Below are positions 1 to 12,700 of a DNA stretch of 64,000 nucleotides, in pieces. The stretch spans positions 37,627,604 to 37,691,603 of the forward strand of contig NC_091138.1 in assembly GCF_041381155.1 (NCBI RefSeq). Reading direction: 5' to 3'. The translations under genes and the position numbers were made by a program. Below the pieces are notes generated by a model that was not told the origin of the DNA, did not search any database, and worked only from the letters and a program-made list of their open reading frames with translations. Position 1 is the first letter of the stretch. Every line of letters begins with the position of its first letter. This stretch comes from Argopecten irradians (lineage: Eukaryota; Mollusca; Bivalvia; Pectinida; Pectinidae).

Positions 1-190
1 TGTACCTTGAAATGGTTGGTTGATTTAAACTCAACGTCTTTCCATATATGCAGTGCGGTGCGCATGTGTTTTGGGAGACTACAGTATGTTCGTGTTGTTC
101 CACGTAAACTCCTGACCTTTTTTAGTGCTATCTTACTGATGCATGCCGCCACGGACACCGAACAACACATATCCCAGTCTTGAATAGGAA
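1..190 (+). repeat. SINE-like dispersed repeat, copy 1
   Basis: This copy shares with 2555-2935, 6262-6480 and 62610-62735 the same order of blocks: TGGTTGGTTGATT-like start, a 'gcagtg...gtgttttgggagact' block, a block near 'tagtgctat...actgatgcatgcc', and a CACA-rich tail. Strand is set by the copy at 6262. The family is dispersed and diverged; it looks like a bivalve SINE but no clear tRNA head is visible here. Confidence 0.55.
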
Positions 191-2554
191 ATGAATGATA
201 TTACGTTATCCAATGTGATGATGTTCTTAATGTAAAATCAATTTGAGAACAAAAAATCATTCAGCTTTTGTTTTCATCTGTTCTCCTTTTTTGTGATAAT
301 AAAAGGTTATGATTGAATCAATCCGAATTTCTGACAAGGCATTTTTGAGCGAGCTTTTATATGGATGAGCCTTAATTAGAGACGTACATCACACCAGAAA
401 GTCTTGTATTTCAACATGAAACATTAAACATAGATGAAGATAAAAACACTACAGCAGCACCAAATATAAGTGGAAAGGATGAAGGAATCGGGAAAAAAAG
501 ATTAACCCAGAAGTACTACAAGCAGAAACAACATTCGTTGATAGATATGGAATTCTGATGAAGGAAATAAACATCCAAAAGTGCAATAAGAGATTGCAGG
601 GAGTAAGAGAGGGATTACATATATAGTGTTATAAGTTACCATTCAACTATCCAAGACAGAACACATGACTCGGTGGACTATCTACTACATTACATACCAA
701 AATTGGCCAATTATATATATATTAGGACAAATAACAGAAAAGAGTTATGAATGTGTTTGTCTATGTCATTTTTTTAATGCCCACCGTCCAGTCACATAAA
801 ACAAACTCAATCATAAAGATGATGTACTCCACAACAAGTCAATATGTTAATCCAGCTGATATTCTGTCCTACTCTCCATCCTTTGCAAAGACGGAGTTAT
901 GATGGAAACCTCCAAAAACAAGAATACACTCATAACTTCGTAATATTGACATACAAGATAAGACTTGACTGGGAAACATATTCGGCTTCGTATCAGAGCA
1001 AATAAAACCAAGATAACTCACAATTAATACAACTTAAAATCAGCAAATCAAACTTTATAATACCAACATAGAATAATTATTTGATGTTTGTCTATCTTTA
1101 AAGCAAGAACTTTGGAGTTAGAGGTGCGAGTGTTCGGGCCATAGGAGTGTTTCCAGTACCTCCACTTAACAGTAATTGTGACGATTCATAGATATGGAAA
1201 TATCTGTCTCAATTAAAATTTACTGATACTAGCAAACATCTGTGGCTGTGGGTATCATAGCAAAGCAATGTTCAGTGCGTTCTGCTGTTGGTTGCTTCGT
1301 TCTGTCGCACAAAAATGAAGGTATTCAAAAGTAATGTTTGTTGGGTCCTTCTTTATGGAAGTAGAATGAAGGGTGACTTACAGAATTACTCACTTCCCAG
1401 CGAGAATTTTACAAAGGATCTTCAAATAAAACCACCCATTTCAAATGCAGAGTTCTATTATGAAAGAACAAACGCTTGACTTATGTCACAGGAATCCAAG
1501 CTCTGTCAGAAGATAAGATTTGACCTGTCTGCAGCAAGCACCAAGACTTCATTATATTAGCTTTGATATGGACACAGTCAAGCAAATGAAACAGGGAACT
1601 CCATAGGAAATTATGTGACGGTTAGTCGGAATTGAAATGAATGAAGCAATATGGTCTTGATATGGACACCGTCAGGCAAATTGAAGAGGACAATTCATAG
1701 GAAACTGGGCGACAGTCAGTCGGAATTGAATTGAAGGAAGGTTTTTTGGGGACAGTCAGCAATTACCCTGGGTTAGGTATGTCCCCAGCGCGACACCACA
1801 GGTAAAAAATCATAAGATATAAATTCCAGATTCTATGTCAATTTATAATCCACGCATCTCTGCATCCCAAATGTTGTTTAGATGTCACAGTTGATCTGAT
1901 ATTCAAGGCGTGTACTCTTTATCACAAGGTAATACGTAATGACGTAGTTACGGGTTTTACGTGAAATGTGTAATTTATGCAAACTTTGGAATAGCTTGAT
2001 GAGAACTGGAGTTATATAGTTGATGTTATCGACAGTGAAAAAGAACACTTGTTTTTGACAAAATTTTCCGACAAAATTTTCTTCTTAGAACATCACAGGA
2101 TGTTCATATTTCGTGGCATATTTTTTTCAAGGACAATGTTATCTTAAAAAAAGTTGAACGTAATTCAGGCATTTTAACCAATACACATGCACTACTATTC
2201 TGATAAGATAATTTTATTTTTTTATCCTTCACAACGTCCCATTTCACATTTCCATTCATTCAATGTTGTTAGTATGTTTCTTGATCAAGAATTCATTTCA
2301 CTGCTGGTTAGCAAAGTAGTTAGAAATCCCTGACAGTGGGCATGCTATCAACCAATTAATCAATTCAGAACATCTTTTTTTCCTGCAACACTTACATTTA
2401 GTCAATTGAATTGTATTTCAACCACAAAATTGCCCTGCATGTAGGGCGTTACCTTTTGTACCTGCTGTCCCAATTGCATGATACTTGTAAAATGCGACTA
2501 AATTTAGACTCTTACCTTTTCTCTTCTTCCTAACGTCTCCCTTGACAACGCCTC
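191..2554. other. Non-coding stretch, no gene recognised
   Basis: No exon-like conserved reading frame was recognised on either strand. A diverged 94-bp direct repeat lies at about 1565-1745: 'gatatggacac.gtca.gcaaat' starts at 1565 and again at 1659. The rest is AT-rich and without visible structure. Confidence 0.5.
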
Positions 2555-2935
2555 ACTTTTGGCTTTCTGTTAAGCGTTTGACCCTGTGAGGTAGGCTCTG
2601 GGTTCTGTACCCTGGCCGAGACACACCAAAGTCTATAAAAGTTTCTGTTCCTGCTACGCGCTCAGCATACTAGGAGTGGAATGATTGGTTCGCCCGTTGT
2701 CAGTATAATGTGACCGGGTGGGGTGTGTTGCTTGTTGTCTTTGGCAGCATGCTTCAGTGATATAGCACTTAAAAAGGGCAAGAGTTCCTCTATACAGGAA
2801 GACATGACATGGATATACTGCAGTCTCCCAAAACATGCACCACTCACTTCATACACATTACGCTGCATACATGGAAGGCTGTCTTTACTTGACCCGGGTT
2901 GTTAATAGAAATTTAATTCAATCAACCAAACAAAC
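2555..2935 (-). repeat. SINE-like dispersed repeat, copy 2 (longest)
   Basis: Reverse-oriented and the fullest copy of the family. It carries the block 'gggagactgcagtat' (as complement near 2815-2830), the 'tgaagcatgctgcc' block near 2750, and an extra part with 'ggttctgtaccctgg' near 2600, which resembles an RNA polymerase III box B. It ends in a poly-pyrimidine/CAAAC stretch near 2930. Short frames inside it are shadows. Confidence 0.55.
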
Positions 2936-2939
2936 CATT

Positions 2940-3115
2940 CAACAACAACAAGAGCTGTTGGAGAACAGCAAAGCTCGCCTATTCAGAAGTTGAAGCTTAA
3001 CAATTGACGAAACAGAAACTTGCTCAAAAACTTTAACGTGAAATGGGACGCCAACGCCGACACCGGGGTGACAACATTAGCTCCCCGTATTCTTCGAATA
3101 GGCGAGCTAAAAACC
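2940..3115. repeat. Short inverted-repeat element (MITE-like)
   Basis: A perfect 13-bp inverted repeat, AGCTCGCCTATTC at 2972-2984 and GAATAGGCGAGCT at 3096-3108, bounds about 110 bp of unique core. No coding potential. The family of any parent transposon cannot be told. Confidence 0.55.
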
Positions 3116-5280
3116 AAAAAAGGTCAGTAACGTTTCAACACATTTTATTTTTCCTTTAATTACCAAAAAAGAAGATCATGTTTGTTTACAAATAAACAAA
3201 ACTTGTTTTGACAAATTGACACAATGTACGTTTGATGTAAATGAAACACATTTATGATTGTTCAGTTATATAGCATGCCTTCTCATCAGCCTAACTCGAT
3301 TTGCCCTCTTTTACTTCTAGAATATAACTTCTGGCCACTCGATTTGTAGCTCTTCTGCTTCCTAGAAGGGCACAAATCGAGTTGAGCTACGTATCTATAT
3401 ACGGTTACTGAACCAAACAACACTGGTGGGATGACACTTGTGTAGCTGCATTTGATTTTGTTTGATATCACTGTGAACCACTGGATGTTACGGGGCAGTT
3501 TAAATTCTTGAAAATCAATCATAGGAACAAGATATTCATGACTGTAAATTGCTAGATTGATAGTTAACCAGCTGTCAATCAGACCACTTGACAAACACAC
3601 AACTTTTCATTTTTACATTGTATATGCTACGATATTGAATACTTACACATGTGTGTGATTACATACTACAGAGATCTGACAGTCAAATTGACTTGAAAAA
3701 GTTGTTGAGACACGAAAATGCGAAATTAAGTTACTTTGAAAAAAAGTTTGTTTCAAATATCTTGGTTTTTTTTTACAAAGGCAAGACTCATATCATAAAT
3801 ATAAAGGGTTTTTGTGAATAAAGGTCTGTACAAATTAAATTGTTTCATTGAGATCATGAACATAGTCAGTAAAACCAATTTTTCAGCGTGTTTACAAAAT
3901 CTACACTGCTATGAGGAAGGTTGGTTGAATGCCAGAGTATGACCAGTTTTTTTAAAATCAGGTTTGTTGGTATAAAAGTGATTAAAAACCTTTCTGACAA
4001 GTTTTTGTTACAAATAGTAATTGTCAGAGCATGTTTAATAGTACAAAACAGCTGCTATTTAAGGACTGCTACAATTCACATCTCCAATTTATTATGACAT
4101 CTAACACAGAAACAAACGGATGACTGACATTGAAATGTTTCCTTGGACTGTTGCGTTTTTATTTAATGCCCTTTTACTGAAAACAACGGGAAGATTACTG
4201 GCATAATGTCAATATATCACCCACCACCAAGGAAATAGATTATTTGCTGTACTGAGATACAATAAAGCAGAAAAAGCGTCATTTATAAAAGAAATAAGTA
4301 CTGGTATTATTTTTTTCTTTTGAAAATTCACATTTAGATGCAATATTGAAATAATATTTCAAAGAGAATCACATTTGCTTCTCTAGTGACAATACTCCTA
4401 ATTCAAGGGGCAAATTTCTTTAAAACGTTTTTTTTGCGTCAAAAGTTCTCTCCCCTTTATAAGTAACTTAAAAATATTATCAACACAAAAGCCTTCATTT
4501 AACAAGCATATGGCATTAAAGTCACCGTCAAAACAGATACTTTTTTTTAATAAGGAGCTTTCTATTTCCTAAACTCTTATTAATTAAAAATTCAATCATG
4601 CTCAACATGCAGCACTATTTCGGGAAAATTAAAAACAAAATATTCAAATGAATTCAAACCTATTACAAATATCATTCAATTCAATCCTTGAATTCCTAGA
4701 TCTTTACATGTAGTTAGTAGTGAAAAGCATGCAAGAATTTTTATTCACTTTTCAACAAGCAGAAATGAAATTTTCACAACTGAAACTCTCAAGATAATAT
4801 TCTGTTATTTGACCAAAGACACAGAGAATTAAAATATTGTTGATTCCAAAAGAAAGGTGTATTAATTTTTTATCACAAATTTATATACTATATAAGACTT
4901 TTGAGTTGAAAATGAGAAGTCAATTGGGCTGTTGTATTATATTGCATTACTGGTCATTTGAATTCACACAGAGATAAACTAGTAATTATTTTACCTGAAT
5001 GACAATTTTTTCACATTCAAACAAAAAATAAATTAAAATACATCAAAATGGTTAAAGTGATATGACTGATGAAAACTAACACAGTGAATACCAGCGTCAC
5101 TAAATCAGGGCAAACATTTTCATTTCTTGTTCCATATTTTGTATTTAAAAGTTCAAGCCTTATATATTTGGTATAAACTAACAAATCAATCTTGTAAACT
5201 TTCAGAAAACCTCCTTCTCCTGCTCCTGTCTTGAGAATGACACATAAAAATTCTCCGGCGTGACAAATTTTCTGTACAAC
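3116..5280 (-). other. Probable GTPBP1 3' UTR and flank
   Basis: This lies directly downstream of the GTPBP1 stop codon at 5281-5283. It is AT-rich and has several TTTATT motifs (AATAAA on the minus strand), one near 3144. A palindromic element lies inside at 3292-3386. No exon was seen. The true poly(A) site cannot be chosen from sequence alone. Confidence 0.35.
3292..3386. mobile_element. Palindromic MITE, family P, copy 1
   Basis: The ends read AACTCGATTTG and CAAATCGAGTT, so the whole element can fold back. The core has 'cttctagaatataacttctg' type sequence shared with copies at 28387-28530 and 31210-31351. At about 95 bp it is shorter than its two relatives (about 145 bp). No coding capacity. 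Confidence 0.65.
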
Positions 5281-8200
5281 TTATGAAGCAACGGTCACTG
5301 CACTACCTGGGGGAGATCTTTTTATTAGTGTGGAGCTAGACTCGCCCTGCTCTGGTATTGATGTCTGAGGTGCTCTGGCCATGCCCCCTCGCGATCGCCT
5401 TTTGCTTGGTTTCTGTGGCTCATTAGCCGGGTGTGACTGGTGGTTAGCCTCCTGGGCTTTCTTGGCTGCTCTGTGCTGCCGCGTATTCTGCGCCACAGCA
5501 CTCACATGGGGATACAGTTTACTAATGTTTCCTATAGCTTTGGTACGGCCTTCCCTGAACACCATTTTCATGTCTGTCTTGAGGTATTCTGGGTTTTTGA
5601 TGAACCTGAACCTTACAATGGCTTTGTCACCAGTTCTCAGATGTTCGCTGGTCATACTTATAATGGTCGCTGTCTGTCGTACACTACCAACGTGGACTGA
5701 AACAGGGGAGATAACAATAAATAGGCTGTCAACAACAGATAAAAACACATCATCAACACAATAATTTCAAAGTTCTGTAGAATTATATGGAAAAAGATTT
5801 ATTGCATGTTCTTCATGTAATACATTTACATAATACATGTGTAGTTGAACTTCTTTTTCTTGGTTTGTATAACTCAAAGACTTTCTCAAGCATTGTGTTT
5901 TTTCATTATAAATATATACCTTACATATGACAGAGTTACCTCCTTTTGGGTATGTATTTATTGTGGTGTCATTATTTTGTAATCAAAATTCACCATTTTT
6001 TTTTTTTTGAAGTATGACATTATGCTTGCAAGCACATTCTGGGATATGCAAATACAGACAATGTACATGTCAACCAAACAAAATTTGTCATGATGCCGTG
6101 AACTTCAAGTTAACCAGATTTGGCAAAAAACAAACATTAAATAGAAACTGACTCAACTCAAACGTTCTCTTCTAAAGTTACATCAGGAGAAAAGCTTTGA
6201 CCTAAATCTGCACTTTTGTTTGAAGAAATCAAAGCCATTGCCCAGTTTCTTGTTTGCTTTTTTGTATGATTAATTAATGTCCTATTAACAGCCTGGCTCA
6301 TGTAAGGACGGCCTTCCATGTATGCAGTGTGTATGAAGTGTGTGGTGTATGTTTTGGGAGACTGTGGTATATTTGTGTCGTGTCTTCTTGTATAGTGGAA
6401 CTGTTGCCCTTTTTGTAGTGCTAGATCACTGAAGCATGCAGCCGAATACACCAAGCAATACACCCCACCAGGTCACATTATTTTTCACTTGTAGGAATTC
6501 CTTACCGATAGTTTAAAATTTCTAATAAAAATCAAGAAGTTCTGAAGGAGTTTTCCTAAACTTCTGTATTAAACGCTTTCCAATGGAAAATTTGAAGAAT
6601 TTTAGAATTTCGTTAGGTATAAGTTATGTGATGAAACTTGACCATGATTGTAAAAACATCTAATTATGTATCAATCAATTTAACATAAGTCTGTTTAAAG
6701 CTTATCTCACATTTCTAAATATCATTGTCATGTCTGTATTATATAATCATTTATTTGCACAATAGACCTTTTATCCCATTGCTGAAATGAAATAAAGACT
6801 TGTATTTTATTCTTGGATAAATTGCACATTTGAGGAAATTAATTTTTTTTTTTATCTAAAGTTTCTAAGCAGACATTACAATATCGAAATTGAATATAAG
6901 ATAATAATAAGTATTACCCATGGCCTGGTAACGGACAGATATTGTGGTAGGGTGATGTAGAACCAATATCTCTGACTCAAACTCCCAGCAGGCTTTTGGT
7001 TCTAGTCTTGGAGAGATCAGCACCATTCCTTTACGTATTGACGATCGTTTGATCTAAATCACAAAAGGTTTTAAACCAAAATTAATGATGTCTTATTTCA
7101 ACTTTGAAGTCATTATAATAACTTTTTTGTTTATTTCAAAATACAGAATACATTACTTTTTTCACTATACTATATTCTTAAATTCTCAACATCCATTGTA
7201 GATAAAATCTTTAATAAAAGAATCACTCAAATACTTTCAAAATAGCTGATTTTCTATCAAATCTTTATTGATGATTGAGTGTATTAAATGTTTCTCTTTT
7301 TCTATATCTTCATATCTTTTTTCTGAAATGTTTGTGAATCAGTTTCAGACTAATAGGAACTTTGAAAAGCAATGTTTGAAAACATGTCAAGATTAACTTT
7401 CATTTCTTATTATCACCATTTGTTTTACCTTTTTGAGAGCAAAAGATGCTGTTTGACCACCTCTGACTTCTCGTACTGCCATCCTCTTCCTGTGGATACT
7501 TTTGATGATGATAGGCTGGAAGTGTCCAAGAGCATCAGGACCCAGTAAAAGTGAGTCGTTTAGCCTGATCTGTCCCTGTAGGAGTGTCCCAGACACCACT
7601 GTTCCAACACCCTGATCAAATACAGCCACGCTTATAATTCATATTTATCACAAATATACAAATTCAGGTTCATTTATCAAATGTACTTATTGCAAAAGTA
7701 CAAATATTCTTTTATCAAAATTCCCCCCCCCCTGCATGACCAAAATCATTCAATATTTTCTTTTAATGTCAAAAATCTTTAATATTCAACAAACATACAG
7801 TAAACTGACTAATTTTTTTATGGGACTTATGCTTTTCTATGCCTAACAACCTTTTCACACTAATTTAGATAATTATTTACAGGGACAGAGAATGTATCAT
7901 CTATCTGGAATTCTGCTGGCTCTGTCTTACAGATAATTACTTACAGGGACAGAGAATGTATCATCTATCTGGAATTCTGCTGGCTCTGTCTTACAGATAA
8001 TTACTTACAGGGACAGAGAATGTATCATCTATCTGGAATTCTGCTGGCTCTGTCTTACATATAATTACTTACAGGGACAGAGAATGTATCATCTATCTGG
8101 AATTCTACTGCCTCTGTCTTACATATAATTACTTACAGGGACAGAGAATGTATCATCTATCTGGAATTCTGCTGGCTCTGTCTTACAGATAATTACTTAC

Positions 8201-9534
8201 AGGGACAGAGAATGTATCATCTATCTGGAATTCTACTGGCTCTGTCTTACATATAATTACTTACAGGGACTGAGAATGTATCATCTATCTGGAATTCTGC
8301 TGGCTCTGTCTTGCATATAATTACTTACAGGGACAGAGAATGTATCATCTATCTGGAATTCTACTGGCTCTGTCTTACATATAATTACTTACAGGGACAG
8401 AGAATGTATCATCTATCTGGAATTCTACTGGCTCTGTCTTACATATAATTACTTACAGGGACAGAGAATGTATCATCTATCTGGAATTCTGCTGGCTCTG
8501 TCTTACAGATAATTACTTACAGGGACAGAGAATGTATCATCTATCTGGAATTCTGCTGGCTCTGTCTTACAGATAATTACTTACAGGGACAGAGAATGTA
8601 TCATCTATCTGGAATTCTGCTGGCTCTGTCTTACAGATATTTACTTACAGGGACAGAGAATGTATCGTCTATCTGGAATTCTGCTGGCTCTGTCGGGTGA
8701 CATTTCACTCTTGTTGTCAGCAGATTCATAAACATCTTAAGTAAATCTAAATTTTCTCCCGACACATTTGACACTTGAAATATAGGACACATCCTGTAAA
8801 CAAGAAAGTAGGAAATATGTATCAGCTAATCTTTGTAAACAATTCTTCTAGATACAACCTTAATGTATTTCCATCGACATTTTCCTTAAAAACATTTTTG
8901 AAAAAGTTTCAAGTCTTTAGCATTGGACATTACACTATCAAAATTTCGGAAATGTTTAAAAACAAACCCATAAGATTACTTGTAACAACATTCACAGACG
9001 TTTAAAGTGAGTGATAAATAAAACAACAGCAAATTATATATCAAGGGCAGTAACTCCACTAAAACTTTTCGTATTAAAGGAATAATTATCTGATCAGATT
9101 TACACAGCTCTAATAAAATGTATGGTGTTTTAAAGGGGCTAGGTGGACTATTTATGCTTTGTAATGTTCCAAAATTCATATCAAAAACATTTTTGTTGTT
9201 TTTTCTTAATATACTTTACATTTACAATTTCTGAAAATATTTATCATACATGTATAATAATCTAATGTTTTGGCCAGTGATGGAGCAGAACTCACCTTTC
9301 CGATGTGAAGTTAGTTGCCGAGCATACTACATCATCCTGATTTTGTACCAGTACAGGGATCTTCCTACAGCCTGGGGACTTGAGGATTCTCTGCAGCATC
9401 TTGAGGGTTTCCTGGAGGACGTTAGCTGGACACATGTCTATCTTAGTGACCACAACGAAGACTGGAACACTGAGTGCCAGGGCTAGACCTAGATGTTCCT
9501 TTGTCATTCCGATCACTCCAGCGTTAGCTCCAAT
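5281..9534 (-). CDS. GTPBP1: GTP-binding protein 1 (3' five exons only; 5' half absent)
   Basis: GTPBP1 is an EF-Tu/EF1A-like cytoplasmic GTPase linked to mRNA surveillance and translation. Exons on the minus strand, in order: 9534-9296, 8793-8649, 7611-7429, 7053-6918, 5696-5281; all joins keep frame (1,119 nt, 372 residues plus stop). The first visible exon starts [19 protein letters not shown] and holds the G4 motif TKID. Then come domain II ([27 protein letters not shown]) and domain III ([29 protein letters not shown]), followed by a Lys/Arg/Ser/Pro-rich tail. Wording matches GTPBP1 rather than GTPBP2. The P-loop and G2-G3 exons, roughly 300 residues in vertebrates, are not found between 9535 and the next gene at 17306. 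The donor of the second exon is tandemly amplified (7881-8648). Whether the copy is functional is unknown. Confidence 0.9.
5697..6917 (-). other. GTPBP1 intron with a SINE-like copy
   Basis: Intron between the GTPBP1 exons 7053-6918 and 5696-5281. Besides a SINE-like repeat (6262-6480) it is AT-rich with poly-T runs and shows no further structure. Confidence 0.6.
6262..6480 (+). repeat. SINE-like dispersed repeat, copy 3
   Basis: Contains the family blocks 'taatgtcctattaacagcc', 'ggacggccttccatgtatgc', 'tgttttgggagactgtggta' and 'tagtgctagatcactgaagc', ending 'accaggtcacattat'. It sits inside a GTPBP1 intron, opposite to the gene. The frame at 6158-6463 on the minus strand is a shadow of the repeat. 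Confidence 0.6.
7881..8648 (-). repeat. 64-bp minisatellite made of a GTPBP1 exon end plus splice donor
   Basis: 'agggacagagaatgtatc' recurs at 7881, 7945, 8009 and then every 64 bp to 8649, thirteen in all. The last, 8649-8697, is the end of the true exon coding [14 protein letters not shown]; the other twelve lie downstream in the intron. Each unit holds about 46 nt of exon end, the donor GTAAGT and about 12 further intron bases. Units differ by only a few substitutions, so the array is young or homogenised. 64 is not a multiple of 3. Confidence 0.95.
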
Positions 9535-9849
9535 CTATAAATCATAAACAAGATATGTTTATCGGTAACACAATAGAAACAAGAAAACACAGCCAGAGTC
9601 TGTCTTTGACATTGTTACTACAGAATCATTAATTCCTTCGTATTTTCACGGCACATTTTGTACCTCTTATTGCTATTAATCTTAATAAATGACTAAAGTC
9701 ATGTTAATATTAAAACCATGAAAAACTATCAACTTTTTATTTCATACAGAAAAAAAACTACATACACAAAAAAAAATTTAACTGAACTTCTAATCTTAAA
9801 ATCTTAAATATGATCTAACATGACTAAAAGATTATGCAACGATATTTAC

Positions 9850-12700
9850 AACAAGAGGCCCAGAGGGCCTGTATCGCTCACCTGGTTTGTAATGCCAAGT
9901 AATGTTCTGAATACAGCTTCATTGTTTCTTTTCTGAAGGAGATTTAATATTAACCTCTAAATCCCCTATTGGGCCCCACCCCTCCTGCCCCCAGGGGGTC
10001 AGAGCCAAAATTTATACAAGTTCTGCTCCCCTTCCTCCAAGGATGTTTGTGCCCAAATTTGGTCACAATCTAAGCAAAACTCTAGGACAAGTAGCGATTT
10101 ATAGGATTTACCTCTATTTCCCCTATTGGGCCCCACCCGTTCTGTTCCCCTTCCACAAAGGAAGTTTGTGGCCAAATTTGGTTACATTACATGCAGAACT
10201 CTATGACTAGTAGTGATTTAAAGAATTTACCTCTATTTCCCCTATTGGACCCCTGGGGTGTCAGAGCCAAAATTTATACAAGTTCTGTTTTCCTACCCCC
10301 AAGGATGTTTGTGGTCAAATTTGGTTACAATCCATACAGAACTCTAGGACAATTAAGTAGCGATTTATAGGATTTACATCTATTTCCCCTATTGGGCCCC
10401 GCCCCTTCTGCCCCTGAGAGGTCAGAGCCAAAATTTATACTTGTTCTGTTCCCCTTCCCCCCAGGATGTTGATGGCCAAATTTGGTTACAATCCATACAG
10501 AACTCTAGGACAAGTACCGATTTATAGGATTTATCTATAGTTCCCCTATTGGGCCCTGCCCCTCCTGCCCCCAGGGGGTCAGAGCCAAAATTTATGCAAA
10601 CTCAGTTCCTATTCTCCCAAGGATGTTTGTGGCCAAATTTGGTTAAAATCCATGCAGAACTGTAGGACAAGTAGTGATTTATAGGATTTACCTCTATTTC
10701 CCCTATTGGGCCCCGCCCCTCCTGCCCCCGGGGGGTCAGAGCCAAAATTTATACAAGTTCTGTTCCCCTTCCCCCAAGGATGTTTGTGGCCAAATTTGGT
10801 TACAATCCATGTAGAACTCTATGACTAGTAGCGATTTAAAGGATTTACCTCTATTTCCCCTATTGGGCCCCGCCCCTCCTGCCCCTGGGGGACCAGAGCT
10901 AAAATTTATACAAGTTCTGTCCCCCTTCCCCCAAGGATGTTTGTGGCCTAATTTGGTTACAATCCATGCAAAACTCTATGACTAGTAGCGATTTAAAGGA
11001 TTTACCTCTATTTCCCCTATTGGGCCCCGCCCCTCCTGCCCCCGGGGGACCAGAGCTAAAATTTATACAAGTTCTGTTCCCCTTCCCCCAAGGATGTTTG
11101 TGGCCTAATTTGGTTACAATCCATGCAAAACTCTAGGACAAGTAGCGATTTATAGGATTTACCTCTATTTCCCCTATTGGGCCCCGCCCCTCCTGCCCCC
11201 GGGGGATCAGAGCCAAAATTTATACAAGTTCTGTTCCCCTTCCCCCAAGGATGTTTGTGGCCTAATTTGGTTACAATCCATGCAAAACTCTAGGACAAGT
11301 AGCGATTTATAGGATTTACCTCTATTTCCCCTATTGGACCCGCCCCTCCTGCCCCGGGGGGGTCAGAGCCAAAATTTATACTTGTTCTGTTCCCCTTCCC
11401 CCCAGGATGTTGATGGCCAAATTTGGTTACAATCCATACAGAAGTCTAGGACAAGTACCGATTTATAGGATTTATCTATAGTTCCCCTATTGGGCCCCGC
11501 CCCTCCTGCCCCTGGGGGACCAGAGCTAAAATTTATACAAGTTCTGTCCCCCTTCCCCCAAGGATGTTTGTGGCCAAATTTGGTTAAAATCCATGCAGAA
11601 CTGTAGGACAAGTAGTGATTTATAGGATTTACCTCTATTTCCCCTATTGGGCCCCGCCCCTCCTGCCCCCGGGGGGTCAGAGCCAAAATTTATACAAGTT
11701 CTGTTCCCCTTCCCCCAAGGATGTTTGTGGCCAAATTTGGTTACAATCCATGTAGAACTCTATGACTAGTAGCGATTTAAAGGATTTACCTCTATTTCCC
11801 CTATTGGGCCCCGCCCCTCCTGCCCCTGGGGGACCAGAGCTAAAATTTATACAAGTTCTGTCCCCCTTCCCCCAAGGATGTTTGTGGCCTAATTTGGTTA
11901 CAATCCATGCAAAACTCTATGACTAGTAGCGATTTAAAGGATTTACCTCTATTTCCCCTATTGGGCCCCGCCCCTCCTGCCCCCGGGGGACCAGAGCCAA
12001 AATTTATACAAGTTCTGTTCCCCTTCCCCCAAGGATGTTTGTGGCCTAATTTGGTTACAATCCATGCAAAACTCTAGGACAAGTAGCGATTTATAGGATT
12101 TACCTCTATTTCCCCTATTGGGCCCCGCCCCTCCTGCCCCCGGGGGGTCAGAGCCAAAATTTATACAAGTTCTGTTCCCCTTCCCCCAAGGATGTTTGTG
12201 GCCTAATTTGGTTACAATCCATGCAAAACTCTAGGACAAGTAGCGATTTATAGGATTTACCTCTATTTCCCCTATTGGGCCCCGCCCCTCCTGCCCCCGG
12301 GGGGTCAGAGCCAAAATTTATACTTGTTCTGTTCCCCTTCCCCCCAGGATGTTGATGGCCAAATTTGGTTACAATCCATACAGAACTCTAGGACAAGTAC
12401 CGATTTATAGGATTTATCTATAGTTCCCCTATTGGGCCCTGCCCCTCCTGCCCCCAGGGGGTCAGAGCCAAAATTTATGCAAACTCAGTTCCTATTCTCC
12501 CAAGGATGTTTGTGGCCAAATTTGGTTAAAATCCATGCAGAACTCTATGACTAGTAGCGATTTAAAGGATTTACCTCTATTTCCCCTATTGGGCCCCGCC
12601 CCTCCTGCCCCTGGGGGACCAGAGCTAAAATTTATACAAGTTCTGTCCCCCTTCCCCCAAGGATGTTTGTGGCCTAATTTGGTTACAATCCATGCAAAAC
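9850..12700 (-). repeat. Pearl/Helentron-like element with 157-bp tandem core array
   Basis: The left edge (AACAAGAGGCCC, then the complement of the AGGCCC-TCT-GGGCCT hairpin and 'cgctcacctgg') is the terminal end of the family, so the element lies on the minus strand. It is followed by about 17 tandem units of 157 bp (for example 10691, 10848, 11005, 11162, 11319), each with a GC-rich 'gggccccgcccctcctgccc' block. The array stops abruptly at 12700 without the opposite AGCTCACCTGG end, so it is 5'-truncated. It sits where the missing GTPBP1 5' exons would be expected. Frames inside it are repeat shadows. Assignment to Helentron-type elements is from memory of bivalve repeats. Confidence 0.7.

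Noticed and set aside
5381-5764. Plus-strand frame of 127 residues
   Set aside because: Antisense shadow of the last GTPBP1 exon, which has clear homology and splice sites on the minus strand.
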